64,000 bases of DNA from Marinobacter sp. LV10R510-11A (GCF_900215155.1 NZ_LT907980.1:1054001-1118000), one strand, 5' to 3'. Shown: positions 1 through 8,783, counted from the first letter of the stretch. A program made the numbers and translations. Notes: a model not told the origin generated them from the letters alone.

Positions 1-1
1 G

Positions 2-379
2 TATCAGATTGCAGGGGGGTTTGTCCTGATGGGACTCGCTCTGGCGATCCTCCTGTTCGCTCGTGGAACTACCATGATCCTGACCATTGTAGCACTACTG
101 GCGTTCGGCATGGCGGTGATCACGCCAAACCTTACTGCGCTTACATCCAAGGGGCAAAGGCAACAAACCGGAGCGGCGCTCGGTTTGATAAATGCCGCCA
201 ACAGTTTGGGTCAAGCCACAGGAGCGGGACTTGGCGGCCTGCTCTTTGCGTTGAACATGAACGCCGCCTACTGGATCACAGGGGCGATGCTGGTGGCTAC
301 CGGAATTGTCTCTGGAAGAGTTGTTCAACGAGGCAACGTTGCCAGTTCAGATGAACAAATCTCAGGGAGAAGGTCATGA
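2..379 (+). CDS. MFS transporter, C-terminal part (5' end outside window)
   Basis: The reading frame is open from the window edge, so only the last ~125 residues are seen. They form about four hydrophobic helices with small-residue-rich packing (AxGAGLGGLLF near residue 80 of the visible part) and end in a polar tail, as in the last helices of drug-type major facilitator superfamily permeases. Substrate cannot be read from this piece. No partner gene is joined to it: the next gene lies on the opposite strand after ~150 bp with no obvious signal. Confidence 0.7.
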   Translation, partial: YQIAGGFVLMGLALAILLFARGTTMILTIVALLAFGMAVITPNLTALTSKGQRQQTGAALGLINAANSLGQATGAGLGGLLFALNMNAAYWITGAMLVATGIVSGRVVQRGNVASSDEQISGRRS

Positions 380-526
380 GCGATCAAACACCGGCCATGG
401 AGATGGCTTTCCCACGGATCCGTTGCCCTGCGTAACAGTGTGCCTCTGGCACGAAGAAGTAAGCCTCGGCGTTTTAGAGCTGTCAGAGTGCGAACGATTG
501 ATGTCGTGTTGGCATAGAAAACATTA

Positions 527-1441
527 CTATGAACCCTGACATGGATGAACGGCAGGATTCTTCGCCGTTTTCGACATCTCCCATGACAGCCAGAACCCGG
601 CACTGAGCAGCATCGCACCGCCATAAAGCATCCCTTCTCCGGGCACTTCGGCAAAGATCAGATAGCCCAATGTCGAGGCCACAACGGGCGAGACAATGAT
701 ATCGGTGAGTGCATAGACATTGGCGTTGATTGTCTTCAACACAATGGAGATACCGAAGTAGGCAAACCCGGTAGAGATGATGCCCAAGCCAGCCGCCCAG
801 ATCATGACTGGCACCTCTATCCCAAGCATCGTATACGGGATGGTTGCCGCCACCTTGCCAGGGCCGGCAAGTATCAGGGCGGGCGAGAGCACCAGCGCGG
901 CGACCAGCAGCGACCAGGCAATATCGTTACCCGTCTCGGTCTTACCCTCATAGCGCATATAGGTCACCATCGCGGCATAGATAGCACCGGTCGCCAGTGC
1001 CACGAAATTACCCAGCATATTGCCACTGCCAAGTGGATTGGCAATGACAATGCCGATCAGGGCGATTGCGAAGATAAGGAGATAACTCCTGCGCGCCTTC
1101 TCGCCCAAAAACAGCGCCGAAAAAATGAATACGAAAAATGGTGCGATGCTCCAGAAGATCACCGCGTTGGCAATTGGCACCAATGTCATGGCGAAGTTGA
1201 AGGCGCCGCCCTGAGCGGCGATCAATACTCCAATGAGGGCCGTGTCACGCACATTGCCTTTGGGGAATCGCGGCCATTCGCCGCTCGCCAGAGCACGCGC
1301 GATGAACAGAAAGCCGGCCGCGAAAGCCATCGCATAGAACGTTAGCGTGTGAACGGCAATCAGCCCGTCCGTGAGCTTGACGAATACCCCGATGGTCGCC
1401 TCGGAGATCGTAATCAGCGCCAGTAGGAGCAAGGTCTTCAT
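527..1441 (-). CDS. EamA/DMT-family inner-membrane transporter
   Basis: A 304-residue protein with about ten hydrophobic segments, arranged as two EamA repeats, the usual length for drug/metabolite transporters. The frame is open 40 codons further upstream, but the ATG at 1441 directly begins the first membrane helix (MKTLLLLALITISEATIG) and has a GAGG ribosome site, so I use that. The conserved 'FWSIAPFFVFIFSALFLGEK' stretch in the first repeat is typical of the family. Substrate unknown. It stands alone on the minus strand, downstream of the DUF5676/YHS pair. It is not a copy of the other DMT gene at 12699. Confidence 0.85.
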   Translation of the reverse strand: MKTLLLLALITISEATIGVFVKLTDGLIAVHTLTFYAMAFAAGFLFIARALASGEWPRFPKGNVRDTALIGVLIAAQGGAFNFAMTLVPIANAVIFWSIAPFFVFIFSALFLGEKARRSYLLIFAIALIGIVIANPLGSGNMLGNFVALATGAIYAAMVTYMRYEGKTETGNDIAWSLLVAALVLSPALILAGPGKVAATIPYTMLGIEVPVMIWAAGLGIISTGFAYFGISIVLKTINANVYALTDIIVSPVVASTLGYLIFAEVPGEGMLYGGAMLLSAGFWLSWEMSKTAKNPAVHPCQGS

Positions 1442-1582
1442 ATTCAGCCCTCGCTGGCCGTGACTGCTGCTTTTAGGATTCATACGACTTATCCTTGTCT
1501 TGAAACAGAATTGATAGTGCCGCACACGCCTTCGAGAGCTGCTTGGCGCCGTGGGAGACATGCAGGCGAGGTGGCCTCAAGC

Positions 1583-1921
1583 TCATCTTCGCTGATTGAT
1601 ACGAGCGGCAAAGAAGTTGTAGAGGGGGCCGAAGATTAGCGCCACGTACCAGCCGTAGCCGAAGCTTTCCGCCAGGCCCAGGAAAAAACTTGGCCAGCTC
1701 AACCAAGTGAAGCCAGGCAGCAGGCGCAACCAACTCTCATACATCGCCCGGTCGGGAAATAGCAGGTCGAAACCGACGCAAAGAATGAAGGTCACGGCCA
1801 GGAACAGACCGAGGCTCATCCCCAGGGCGATCACCGGGATCCGTGGCACGGCTTGAACCGGCAAGGGTGTGCCATAACGCAATTTAAGCTTGGTGCTCGA
1901 AGCGGTCTCGACGTCAGACAT
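1583..1921 (-). CDS. DUF5676 family small membrane protein (copy 1)
   Basis: 112 residues with two or three membrane helices. It has the signature core of DUF5676 proteins: PRIPVIALGMSLGLFLAVTF, then CVGFDLLFP, then LAESFGYGWYVALIFGPLYNFF. The function of the family is unknown; it often sits beside YHS-domain and heavy-metal genes. The start at 1921 overlaps the end of the upstream YHS gene by 8 bp, which suggests translational coupling. A close paralogue is at 13645-13983, again coupled to a YHS gene, so the pair was duplicated as a unit. Confidence 0.8.
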   Translation of the reverse strand: MSDVETASSTKLKLRYGTPLPVQAVPRIPVIALGMSLGLFLAVTFILCVGFDLLFPDRAMYESWLRLLPGFTWLSWPSFFLGLAESFGYGWYVALIFGPLYNFFAARINQRR

Positions 1922-2174
1922 GTTCGTTCTCCGGTTGGGCGTGTGGGTGCTTGGCATCATCACCGGCGAGATATTGCTCGGGTGCAGCCTCGAAGCGTTC
2001 CCGGCAGTCACGCGAGCAGAAGTAATAGACATGGCCGTCATGGACGCTTGGTTTGGCTGTTTCGGTGCTAACGGTCTTACTACGTCCATGGCCCATCACA
2101 TGAGCACCGCAGCCAAAACGCATCATCAGGAAGAGGATTACTGCCCAAAACATGAAGTACGCCAGTTCGTTCAT
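1914..2174 (-). CDS. YHS-domain protein, internally shortened copy
   Basis: 86 residues: an N-terminal membrane helix (FMFWAVILFLMMRFGCG) and the second half of a YHS metal-binding domain (HVYYFCSRDCRERFEAAPE). Compared with the paralogue at 13976-14332 it lacks about 31 in-frame residues, including the DPVCGK segment that opens the YHS domain and supplies one of its cysteines. The remaining CSRDC pair is intact. Good ribosome site (AAAGGAGAG) before the ATG at 2174. Likely the decayed or specialised member of the pair; metal binding may be altered. Confidence 0.75.
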   Translation of the reverse strand: MNELAYFMFWAVILFLMMRFGCGAHVMGHGRSKTVSTETAKPSVHDGHVYYFCSRDCRERFEAAPEQYLAGDDAKHPHAQPENEHV

Positions 2175-2324
2175 CGCATCTCTCCTTTAGCCATCGATCC
2201 ATCAACTAACCACAGCCTATACTACGAAGCTTAATTGAAGCTGAATGGCGGTATGAAACACGGCGTAAACAAGCGAGTGTCAAGGAGAGTATATTCGAAT
2301 GGTACGAAATCGAGGAAAAACAGC

Positions 2325-2744
2325 ATGGGTAGGAAAAAAGCCTCTTTAGGCGTTCTTTTGGTGGCATTAATCAGCGGCTGCGGCGAACAGACGGTAGACG
2401 GTCGCTGGTACACTCAAGCCCAGATCGAGCGCGGCGCAACTGTATTCGACGACAACTGCGCAAGCTGCCATGGCGGCAACGCTCAAGGCTCCTTCAATTG
2501 GAGAAAATCCCTGAAGGATGGCTCCTATCCGCCGCCCCCGCTCAACGGAACGGGCCACGCCTGGCACCATCCACTCGATATGTTGATGCGCACAATCAAT
2601 CAAGGTGGCGCCCCCATGGGTGGGCAAATGCCGGCCTTCGGAGACGAACTCTCCAAGGACGACCAAAAAGCCGCTATCGCCTACGTTCAGAGCAAATGGG
2701 ACAAGCGGATATATGAAGCATGGTTTGAAAGGAGTGGGCTCTAG
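2325..2744 (+). CDS. Class I c-type cytochrome lipoprotein
   Basis: 139 residues. The start at 2325 gives a lipoprotein signal (KKASLGVLLVALISGC, lipobox LISGC). One haem-attachment motif CASCH lies near residue 45, and a Met-rich segment (MGGQMPAF) near residue 103 is likely to give the distal axial ligand. The open frame extends 30 codons upstream, but those residues are polar and would bury the signal. Predicted outer-membrane or periplasmic-face electron carrier. It sits between the YHS pair and a methyltransferase-like gene in the metal island. Its redox partner is not evident. Confidence 0.85.
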   Translation: MGRKKASLGVLLVALISGCGEQTVDGRWYTQAQIERGATVFDDNCASCHGGNAQGSFNWRKSLKDGSYPPPPLNGTGHAWHHPLDMLMRTINQGGAPMGGQMPAFGDELSKDDQKAAIAYVQSKWDKRIYEAWFERSGL

Positions 2745-2875
2745 CCTTCCGATCTTCAAAACCGTTGCGCTCAAGATGTTCTGCCCAGCCTTTGCAGCAC
2801 GAACAGCTGGGGCTGCTTTTTCAGGATCATCACCGAATTGATTCGGATCAAGTAAGATATTTAAAGACCAGCGCA

Positions 2876-2907
2876 TTCAGTTTGAATTCAGGTCGTTGTG
2901 GTTCACT
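2876..2907 (+). promoter_or_regulatory. Tandem TTCAG box promoter A (upstream of ICMT-like gene)
   Basis: TTCAG-TTTGAA-TTCAG at 2876-2891, then ten bases, then the -10-like hexamer TTCACT at 2902-2907. This is the same layout as eleven other sites in the window. The ~290 bp between 2744 and 3037 contains no convincing gene; this box is the only structure I see there. Confidence 0.6.
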
Positions 2908-3036
2908 CAGTATGAAAGTTGATTTTAGCTGCTGGGGCTTTTCTGGCATCTGGCCTCGCGATTCGAGCTTCACACACCAGGCATTCAGGGCCCGTACAGG
3001 TGCCAATAATCGTGCGCGATACAGGTATAACAAATC

Positions 3037-3696
3037 ATGAATGAATCGTTCAACCACGCTGGCGCCTGGGGCATAACACTGATCGTTATCGTTTTGGTGT
3101 CGTGGTTTTTCTACCGTTATTTCGCACCGAAGAACTGGCGGGAATGGGCTGGTGCCGGGGTGGTGCAGGCCTTTATTATCGCGCTTTATGCCGAAATGTA
3201 CGGCTTTCCGCTCACCATCTATTTGTTGGTACGCTTTTTCGGTCTGGACAGCGAGTATGTCAGCGCCAGTCTATGGTCGACCCTGGTTGGGCTCGGCGAA
3301 ACCGGCATGTTGATCTCAATGCTTCTCGGCTATGCGCTCGCCTTTATTGGGATCGGGCTCTTTATGCAAGGATGGCGTCAGGTCCACAAGGCACGAGGTG
3401 ACAACCGTCTGGTAACCGACGGGCTGTATGCGTATGTGCGGCACCCGCAGTACACAGGGTTATTCATCGCCCTGTTCGGAGAAGGCGTGGTGCATTGGCC
3501 AACGCTGTTCTCGGTGGGCCTTTTTCCAGTGATTGTGCTGGTATACGCCTGGCTGGCACGGCGTGAGGAACAGCAGGTATTCAAGCAGTTCGGTGAGGCT
3601 TACCGCGCCTATCAGCGGCAGGTGCCCATGTTCATCCCGCGTTGGGGCCGCTGGCGTCAGCTCGCCGCCGCTTCACGAGACAGCAGTGATGGGTGA
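3037..3696 (+). CDS. Isoprenylcysteine carboxyl methyltransferase-family membrane protein
   Basis: 219 residues with four or five membrane helices. The ICMT/PEMT-like signature is at residues ~120-145 (DGLYAYVRHPQYTGLFIALF), followed by the conserved E-E pair (RREEQQVFKQFGEAYRAYQ) used in AdoMet binding by this family. Bacterial members methylate unknown lipophilic substrates; they are common in metal-resistance clusters, where the role is undefined. It has its own tandem TTCAG promoter 130 bp upstream, which places it in the same putative regulon as the copper genes. It converges with the ATP-grasp copy that ends at 3708. Confidence 0.8.
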   Translation: MNESFNHAGAWGITLIVIVLVSWFFYRYFAPKNWREWAGAGVVQAFIIALYAEMYGFPLTIYLLVRFFGLDSEYVSASLWSTLVGLGETGMLISMLLGYALAFIGIGLFMQGWRQVHKARGDNRLVTDGLYAYVRHPQYTGLFIALFGEGVVHWPTLFSVGLFPVIVLVYAWLARREEQQVFKQFGEAYRAYQRQVPMFIPRWGRWRQLAAASRDSSDG

Positions 3697-3707
3697 TAGG
3701 CAGGCAA

Positions 3708-4664
3708 TCACACCTGAAACACGGGCGCGAATCCACCACCGGGCGTGCGAAAGTTGGTGGCCTGGCCTTGGTATACACGGGCTGCGGCAAGCAAACGTTT
3801 CCCCGCGTAGGTGTAAAGGCGAATGTCGACCTTTCTCGTGGTGAAGGTGCCGTCAATTCTCATGGTTCGTTCCCCCGCAGGAACGAAGTTCTGTGCGATA
3901 TAGTCGCCTTTAATAATGTTTTCGAAAACGCGCCGGGTCCTTGGCACGGCTTGCTCCAGATAGCCTGCATCAGCATCACTCAGCCCCCAGTCGCGCAGGC
4001 TCTGGGGATCGGACAGCAGGATCAGGTTTCGTTTGTCGGCCATGAGCGCATGCACACGGGGGCTGGGTGTCACCACCACCGCGCCGTCGAGATACGCGCC
4101 TCTTAGAGCCTCATGAGTCGGGGCGTCCAGTGCGAAGTCCACCAGTCGGTTGTACACCATATCGATGCGTTTGCCCTTTGCGGTCAAGGCACCACCGACG
4201 TATTCAAGCTCTGACGGGTCGAGTATCAAGGTATCAATGCCTCTGGCCTGAAGTAGCTGTTGGGCCAGCTGGAATTCAGGGAACATGAACTGGGTCTCCG
4301 GGGCATCGTCCACAATGGCCAAGCGGCTGGGCATCGAGTCAGTACGCTGCTTTTGCCACTCCTGTTGAAACATGTCTAACACCGCGTCCTCAAATCCATC
4401 CAGAGCCTGCTTGGCGGCTGATTCGATCGCCTGAACGATCCGTTCCATCGTCTCAATGTCAGCTTGGGGGACGAAAACCGGTGTATTTGAAAAAAGATGA
4501 TCAAGCTCCGGGGCCGCTGATGCTTCGTTTCCTGCGTCCTCGAATTGATTCCGAAGACTCTCGTTGAGGGCTTTGCGGTCAAGAGTGACGCAGTAGCACT
4601 GTCGGTTGAGCCGATCTGCGCGGGTATTGGGTGTTTGTTGGTTATCCTGGGTCACGTCTTGCAT
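3708..4664 (-). CDS. ATP-grasp-like protein, copy 1, with two internal deletions
   Basis: 318 residues, closely similar to the 430-residue protein at 9420-10712 but missing two in-frame blocks of 74 and 38 residues. The first lost block contains the acidic IEINTNAGG motif; the second contains the nucleotide-binding lysine and glycine-rich loop (FFKPVAGHGSKGVYRG). Both are the catalytic landmarks of the family, so this copy is very unlikely to bind ATP normally. The frame is otherwise open and the start region matches copy 2. It diverges from a TTCAG-box promoter at 4736, as copy 2 does at 10797. Either a decaying duplicate or a non-catalytic paralogue. Confidence 0.65.
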   Translation of the reverse strand: MQDVTQDNQQTPNTRADRLNRQCYCVTLDRKALNESLRNQFEDAGNEASAAPELDHLFSNTPVFVPQADIETMERIVQAIESAAKQALDGFEDAVLDMFQQEWQKQRTDSMPSRLAIVDDAPETQFMFPEFQLAQQLLQARGIDTLILDPSELEYVGGALTAKGKRIDMVYNRLVDFALDAPTHEALRGAYLDGAVVVTPSPRVHALMADKRNLILLSDPQSLRDWGLSDADAGYLEQAVPRTRRVFENIIKGDYIAQNFVPAGERTMRIDGTFTTRKVDIRLYTYAGKRLLAAARVYQGQATNFRTPGGGFAPVFQV

Positions 4665-4735
4665 TTGGAGCCCGTAACGTAAGTAAGTTGTTCAGACTTG
4701 ATCCTCGTCAAACAAATACATGTTTGGCAACTGTG

Positions 4736-4767
4736 TTCAGGTTTGTTTCAGCTTTGCGTGTTGGACT
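4736..4767 (+). promoter_or_regulatory. Tandem TTCAG box promoter B (upstream of propeller remnant and copA)
   Basis: TTCAG-GTTTGT-TTCAG at 4736-4751, ten bases, then TGGACT at 4762-4767. The flanking intergenic sequence is homologous to that at 10713-10830 (site C). The next intact gene on this strand is the copper oxidase at 5101. Confidence 0.65.
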
Positions 4768-4853
4768 GCTAGACAGTGAACACTGTTCTTTGGGAAGCTC
4801 GCCAATCGGGTGAGCAAATAATACCGCAGTCCTAACATCCAAAAGGTAACGTT

Positions 4854-4990
4854 ATGAAATATCAGCTGAGCAAACGATGGCTTGTCGGACTTGTCTCCAG
4901 TGTCATGATGAGCGTATAGATGACGGCTATCGGGGACAGTAGCCGGGCGTTCGTACCCATGGGAACGACGGACTCAGTGGGCGTTACTGG
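4854..4990 (+). pseudogene. Beta-propeller gene, 5' remnant
   Basis: The sequence from the ATG at 4854 matches the start of the intact propeller gene at 11621: a Lys-Arg-Trp-Leu-Val-Gly signal-peptide start, then an in-frame TAG at 4917, then the SRAFVPMG motif, after which homology stops. A ribosome site (AAAGG) is kept, so a 21-residue truncated signal peptide could still be translated. It is the leftover of a second DsrE/propeller-type unit whose place is now taken by copA. The rest of 4665-5100 holds only promoter B. Confidence 0.7.
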
Positions 4991-5100
4991 CCGAAGTTAA
5001 ATGCCAAATGCCAGAGAAGAAAGGGAGCTTAATGCGGCTTATCAAGCTGCGGCAACCCGCCCATTGTTATTTGGATAAGGCGAAAAAATAGGAGTGATGT

Positions 5101-6900
5101 ATGAGTCAGAAAAATAGTGATGGAGGAGTGTCCAGGCGGCGGCTGATCCAGGGAGCTACTGCAATGGGGCTTCTTGCCGGTTTTGACAGCATGATGCCGG
5201 CTTTTGCCAAGGGCAGACTGGATAACTCCAATGTCTATCATACCGTGCGTGACGGTGCTGATATCTACGATATGACGATTGCACGAACGCCTCTCACAAT
5301 TGGGTCTAAAGTCTCAGCGCAGCCCATCACCATCAATGGCACCTTGCCTGCCCCGCTGGTTCGGCTTAAGCAAGGTCGCGACGCGATCATGCGCGTCACC
5401 AATACATTGGCTGAGCCAACGTCGATTCACTGGCACGGTGTGTTGCTGCCGTTTCAGATGGACGGTGTCCCAGGGGTCAGTTTTCCGGGCATCATGCCGG
5501 GCGAAACATTCGAGTACCGTTTTCCGGTCGAGCAAAGCGGCACCTACTGGTATCACAGCCACTCCGGGTTTCAGGAGCAGCTTGGCCATTACGGGCCGAT
5601 TATTATTGATCCCGCTGAGCCGGAACCGGTCGCCTATGACCGTGAATACGTTGTTGTGCTCTCTGACTGGACCTTTGATTCTCCCAGCGATGTATTTCGC
5701 CACCTCAAGGTGGCTGAAGGCTACTATAACTACAACCAGCGCACTGTTGGCGATTTCTTTAAAGATGTAGAAACCACGGGTTGGGATGCCGCGTGGAGCA
5801 AAGCCGGCATGTGGGGCCAGATGCGAATGAGCCCCCGGGATATTCTGGATGTAACCGGCTCTGAATACACCTACCTGATGAATGGCTCGCCCTCAGTATC
5901 GAATTGGACAGGACTGTTCCGTCCGGGTGAAAAAATTCGTCTCAGGTTCATCAATGCCTCGGCAATGACCTTCTTTGATGTGCGTATTCCAGGGCTGCCG
6001 ATGACGGTGATTTCCGCTGACGGCCAGCCGGTGCGACCGGTTGAGACGGATGAGTTCCGCATTGGCGTGGCCGAAACCTACGACGTCATCGTTGAGCCAA
6101 CAAACAGGGCGCATACGGTGTTTGCGCAGTCGCAGGACCGGTCTGGGTTCGTGCGTGGCACGTTGGCCAGCCGTAAGGGCCTGGAGGCGCCGGTGCCGCC
6201 CATGTACCCGCGCACTGAGCGGGGTATGGCGGCCATGGGCATGGGCGCGATGGACATGAGTGACGGTATGGACAAAGGCCACGGTCAAATGGAGATGAAT
6301 GGTTCCGGCGCCAAAATGGCCAAAATGAATGGGCCGTCTGACGCAGTAAGTCTGGACGCTGTCCCGACCGCCGGGCGTCCGATATCCCACGGCCCGGACA
6401 ATCATGGCCCGGGAGCGGCCATGGTCGCCTCCAGTCCGCAATCGCGCCTGGATGATCCCGGTGTTGGCTTTGAAACAGCGGACCATCGGGTGCTGACTTA
6501 CTCCCAGCTTCAGAGTATCGATGGCTGGCCTGATAAGCGCCCCGCCGAGCGTGAGGTGGAGCTCCACCTTACCGGCAACATGGAGCGCTACATGTGGTCA
6601 TTCGATGGCAAGAAGTTCTCTGAAGTGGATGGCCCGGTCAAGTTCTATCATGGCGAGCGCTTGCGGTTGATCCTGGTCAACGATTCGATGATGGATCACC
6701 CCATTCATTTGCATGGTATGTGGATGGAGTTGGAGACCGGTGCAGATGAGTACCGCCCGCGTAAACACACGATTGCTGTTAAACCCGGTGAGCGAGTGTC
6801 TGCCTTGATAACGGCAGATGCACCGGGTGATTGGGCATTCCACTGCCACCTGCTCTACCACATGGATGCAGGGATGTTTCGTGTCGTGTCGGTTGTCTAA
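5101..6900 (+). CDS. copA: Copper-resistance multicopper oxidase CopA (Tat-exported)
   Basis: 599 residues with a twin-arginine signal (SRRRLIQGATAMGLLAG). All four multicopper-oxidase copper-binding segments are present: HWHG near residue 112, YHSHSG near 152, HPIHLHG near 537, and HCHLLYHMDAGM near 582. A Met/His-rich stretch (residues ~378-405) is of the kind that binds cuprous ion. Periplasmic oxidation of Cu(I) to the less toxic Cu(II) is the established role of the family. Good ribosome site (GGAGTGATGT). It is followed 21 bp later by copB. Expression probably starts at the TTCAG box at 4736. The second copA at 52519 is more divergent and has a Sec rather than Tat signal. Confidence 0.93.
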   Translation: MSQKNSDGGVSRRRLIQGATAMGLLAGFDSMMPAFAKGRLDNSNVYHTVRDGADIYDMTIARTPLTIGSKVSAQPITINGTLPAPLVRLKQGRDAIMRVTNTLAEPTSIHWHGVLLPFQMDGVPGVSFPGIMPGETFEYRFPVEQSGTYWYHSHSGFQEQLGHYGPIIIDPAEPEPVAYDREYVVVLSDWTFDSPSDVFRHLKVAEGYYNYNQRTVGDFFKDVETTGWDAAWSKAGMWGQMRMSPRDILDVTGSEYTYLMNGSPSVSNWTGLFRPGEKIRLRFINASAMTFFDVRIPGLPMTVISADGQPVRPVETDEFRIGVAETYDVIVEPTNRAHTVFAQSQDRSGFVRGTLASRKGLEAPVPPMYPRTERGMAAMGMGAMDMSDGMDKGHGQMEMNGSGAKMAKMNGPSDAVSLDAVPTAGRPISHGPDNHGPGAAMVASSPQSRLDDPGVGFETADHRVLTYSQLQSIDGWPDKRPAEREVELHLTGNMERYMWSFDGKKFSEVDGPVKFYHGERLRLILVNDSMMDHPIHLHGMWMELETGADEYRPRKHTIAVKPGERVSALITADAPGDWAFHCHLLYHMDAGMFRVVSVV

Positions 6901-6921
6901 CGAGTTTAGGGTGTGATTGCT

Positions 6922-7686
6922 ATGATGAATCGAATAAAACTGGTTATGGGCATTTCTCTTTTTACGTTTGCAGCGGGTGCCTCAGCCGTCGGCACCGGTG
7001 TGCAGGCAGAACCGGACTGGACGTTGCCTGTTCACGACGACAAGGTATTTGGTCAGATACTGTTTGATCGACTGGAATATCAGCGCGACGGTAATGACGA
7101 GATCGCCCTGTGGGATGCCCAGGCCTGGGTCGGCAAGGATCGCAAGCGGCTCTGGATAGAGACGGAGGGTGAGACGGATCTGTCCAGCGAAAGGGGCGAC
7201 ATTGAAAACTTTGATGTTCAGTACAGCTATCGTCTCGATCCCTTTTGGGACATTCAAACGGGGGTGGGTATTCAGTCGACCTTTGGTCCAGGTCCCGACA
7301 ATGAGCGCTACTCGGCGATCATTGGGTTGCAGGGCCTCGCCCCCTATTGGTTTGAGGTAGATACCAACCTCAGGGTGACAGACGACGGCGATGCATCGTA
7401 CGACCTTGAGGCTGAATATGACTGGTTGCTGACCCAAAGGCTCATTCTTCAAGGCCGCGGGGAAACCCTGATTGCATTCAGTGACGTAGAAGAATGGGGA
7501 GTGGGCACCGGGATCAACAATATTGGCCTTGGACTTCGGCTGAGATACGAGTTTTCGCGGGAGTTTGCACCCTACATCGGTGTTGCCTATACGCGCTACT
7601 TGGGTAATACCAAGGATCTTCGCGAAAGTGAAGGTGAGGATGTCGAGTCCTCAAGTTTTGTGGCCGGTGTTCGCTGGTGGTTTTAG
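6922..7686 (+). CDS. copB: Copper resistance protein B, outer-membrane barrel
   Basis: About 254 residues: Sec signal peptide (ending near GVQAEPDW), then a beta-rich body with alternating aromatic residues and a C-terminal SSFVAGVRWWF, which ends in Phe as outer-membrane barrels do. The typical CopB features DRLEYQRDGNDEIALWDAQAW and DIQTGVG are present. Here the N-terminal Met/His-rich metal-binding region of Pseudomonas CopB is absent. The ATG at 6922 is preferred over the GTG nine bases earlier. Co-transcribed with copA 21 bp upstream. CopB is thought to handle copper at the outer membrane, but the mechanism is not settled. Confidence 0.88.
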   Translation: MMNRIKLVMGISLFTFAAGASAVGTGVQAEPDWTLPVHDDKVFGQILFDRLEYQRDGNDEIALWDAQAWVGKDRKRLWIETEGETDLSSERGDIENFDVQYSYRLDPFWDIQTGVGIQSTFGPGPDNERYSAIIGLQGLAPYWFEVDTNLRVTDDGDASYDLEAEYDWLLTQRLILQGRGETLIAFSDVEEWGVGTGINNIGLGLRLRYEFSREFAPYIGVAYTRYLGNTKDLRESEGEDVESSSFVAGVRWWF

Positions 7687-7786
7687 AGCGCTTTCAAATC
7701 CGTTATGAGAGCTCGGCCAGGTACAACCAACTGGCCTTCGAGCCATGAATTGATCAGGCATGAACACGTGACTGGGACGAAAATAT

Positions 7787-7989
7787 TCACGTCTGAAACA
7801 CCGGCGCAAAGCCACCGCCAGGCGTGCGACAGTTGGTGGTTTGGCCTTGGCATACACGCGCAGTGGCAAGCAAACGTTTTCCTGCGTAGGTGTAAAGACG
7901 AATGTCGACCTTTCTCGTGGTTACGGTGTTATCAATTCTTATGATTTGCTCCCCCGCAGGAACGAAGTTCTGTGCGATGTAGTCGCTTG
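7787..7989 (-). pseudogene. ATP-grasp protein, C-terminal remnant (copy 3)
   Basis: The minus strand still encodes, in one frame, the last ~67 residues of the ATP-grasp protein (from DYIAQNFVPAGE to RTPGGGFAPVFQ and a TGA at 7787). Substitutions include a stray cysteine in the TTNCRTPGGG stretch. Everything upstream is missing. This third copy shows that the element has been duplicated repeatedly here. The remaining parts of 7687-8169 show no gene that I can support. Confidence 0.75.
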
Positions 7990-8169
7990 GAAGTATCGGA
8001 TGGTCGTGATACGCAATGCTGATGATGTCAGCTGGGTGCTCTATCCCCGTCCAACTTGGTGGGCTCTAGCCGTTGCCCAGGAAACTTATCTTGCCGTTGG
8101 GGCACAGTGGTTGGGCGACGATGACAGCGAGTTGGGGAGACTGAAGCCCCTGGTCCTGTTGGAGGTGCA

Positions 8170-8667
8170 ATGGTTTGTCTAAACATTTCGCGCAGGCCAG
8201 GGGCCGCAGCCGTGCTCGCTCTAATGGTCTGGAGCGTAAGCTTCTTTCTGCATTTTTTCTGGGAAATGGCACAAGTACCGTTTTTCGTTGGTATGGCCGA
8301 AGCGCGTCACTGGGATGTAGTCTGGCTCTGTACACGTGCGACCCTTGGAGACGCGAATATAGCTTTTGGTGCTTACACGATGGCGGCAGGTTTATCCAGG
8401 GATTGGTTTTGGGTGGCGAAATCCTGGAGCCGGTCGACTCTGTTGATCTATCTCTGTGTCGGGCTGATCGTGACGATCGTTTTTGAGTATTGGGCGACCG
8501 GAGACGGGCAGCGATGGAGCTACAGCGAACGGATGCCCGAACTTGCTGTGACCGGCACAGGAATATTGCCGCTCGTCCAGTGGGTAGTCTTGCCAATGTT
8601 GCTGGCCTATTCCACCAAATGGATGTTTCTTGGGTGGCTGGTTTTGAGGCGCACTGAACGCGAGTAG
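8170..8667 (+). CDS. Unrecognised four-helix inner-membrane protein
   Basis: 165 residues with four clear hydrophobic segments (around residues 13-35, 70-85, 92-108 and 133-158). The second ATG-proximal segment carries several aromatic residues and a His-Phe-Phe-Trp-Glu-Met cluster in the first helix that could bind a ligand. Strong ribosome site (GGAGGT, 4 bases before the ATG). I do not recognise the family. It lies between the ATP-grasp remnant and an ion-channel gene in the metal island, alone on its strand, with no TTCAG box upstream. Confidence 0.7.
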   Translation: MVCLNISRRPGAAAVLALMVWSVSFFLHFFWEMAQVPFFVGMAEARHWDVVWLCTRATLGDANIAFGAYTMAAGLSRDWFWVAKSWSRSTLLIYLCVGLIVTIVFEYWATGDGQRWSYSERMPELAVTGTGILPLVQWVVLPMLLAYSTKWMFLGWLVLRRTERE

Positions 8668-8783
8668 ACCGTACAAAGCAACAACCACGTTCGTCTGGAA
8701 CGTTTTCGAAAAGGTCAACGTCGGTGTCGTGACACGGGTCTATGAAGCGCTGCGCGCAGACACATAATCGAGACAGCGCTTGG

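Noticed and set aside
2367..2876. Long minus-strand frame overlapping the cytochrome gene
   Set aside because: It runs antisense to a gene with clear lipobox and haem motif and has no recognisable domain of its own.
5893..6567. 224-codon minus-strand frame opposite copA
   Set aside because: Shadow of a gene with all copper ligands intact on the plus strand.
8668..8783. Protein-like frame ending VNVGVVTRVYEALRADT after the four-helix membrane gene
   Set aside because: No start codon or ribosome site, and the family is not recognised; it could be a gene tail but cannot be supported.
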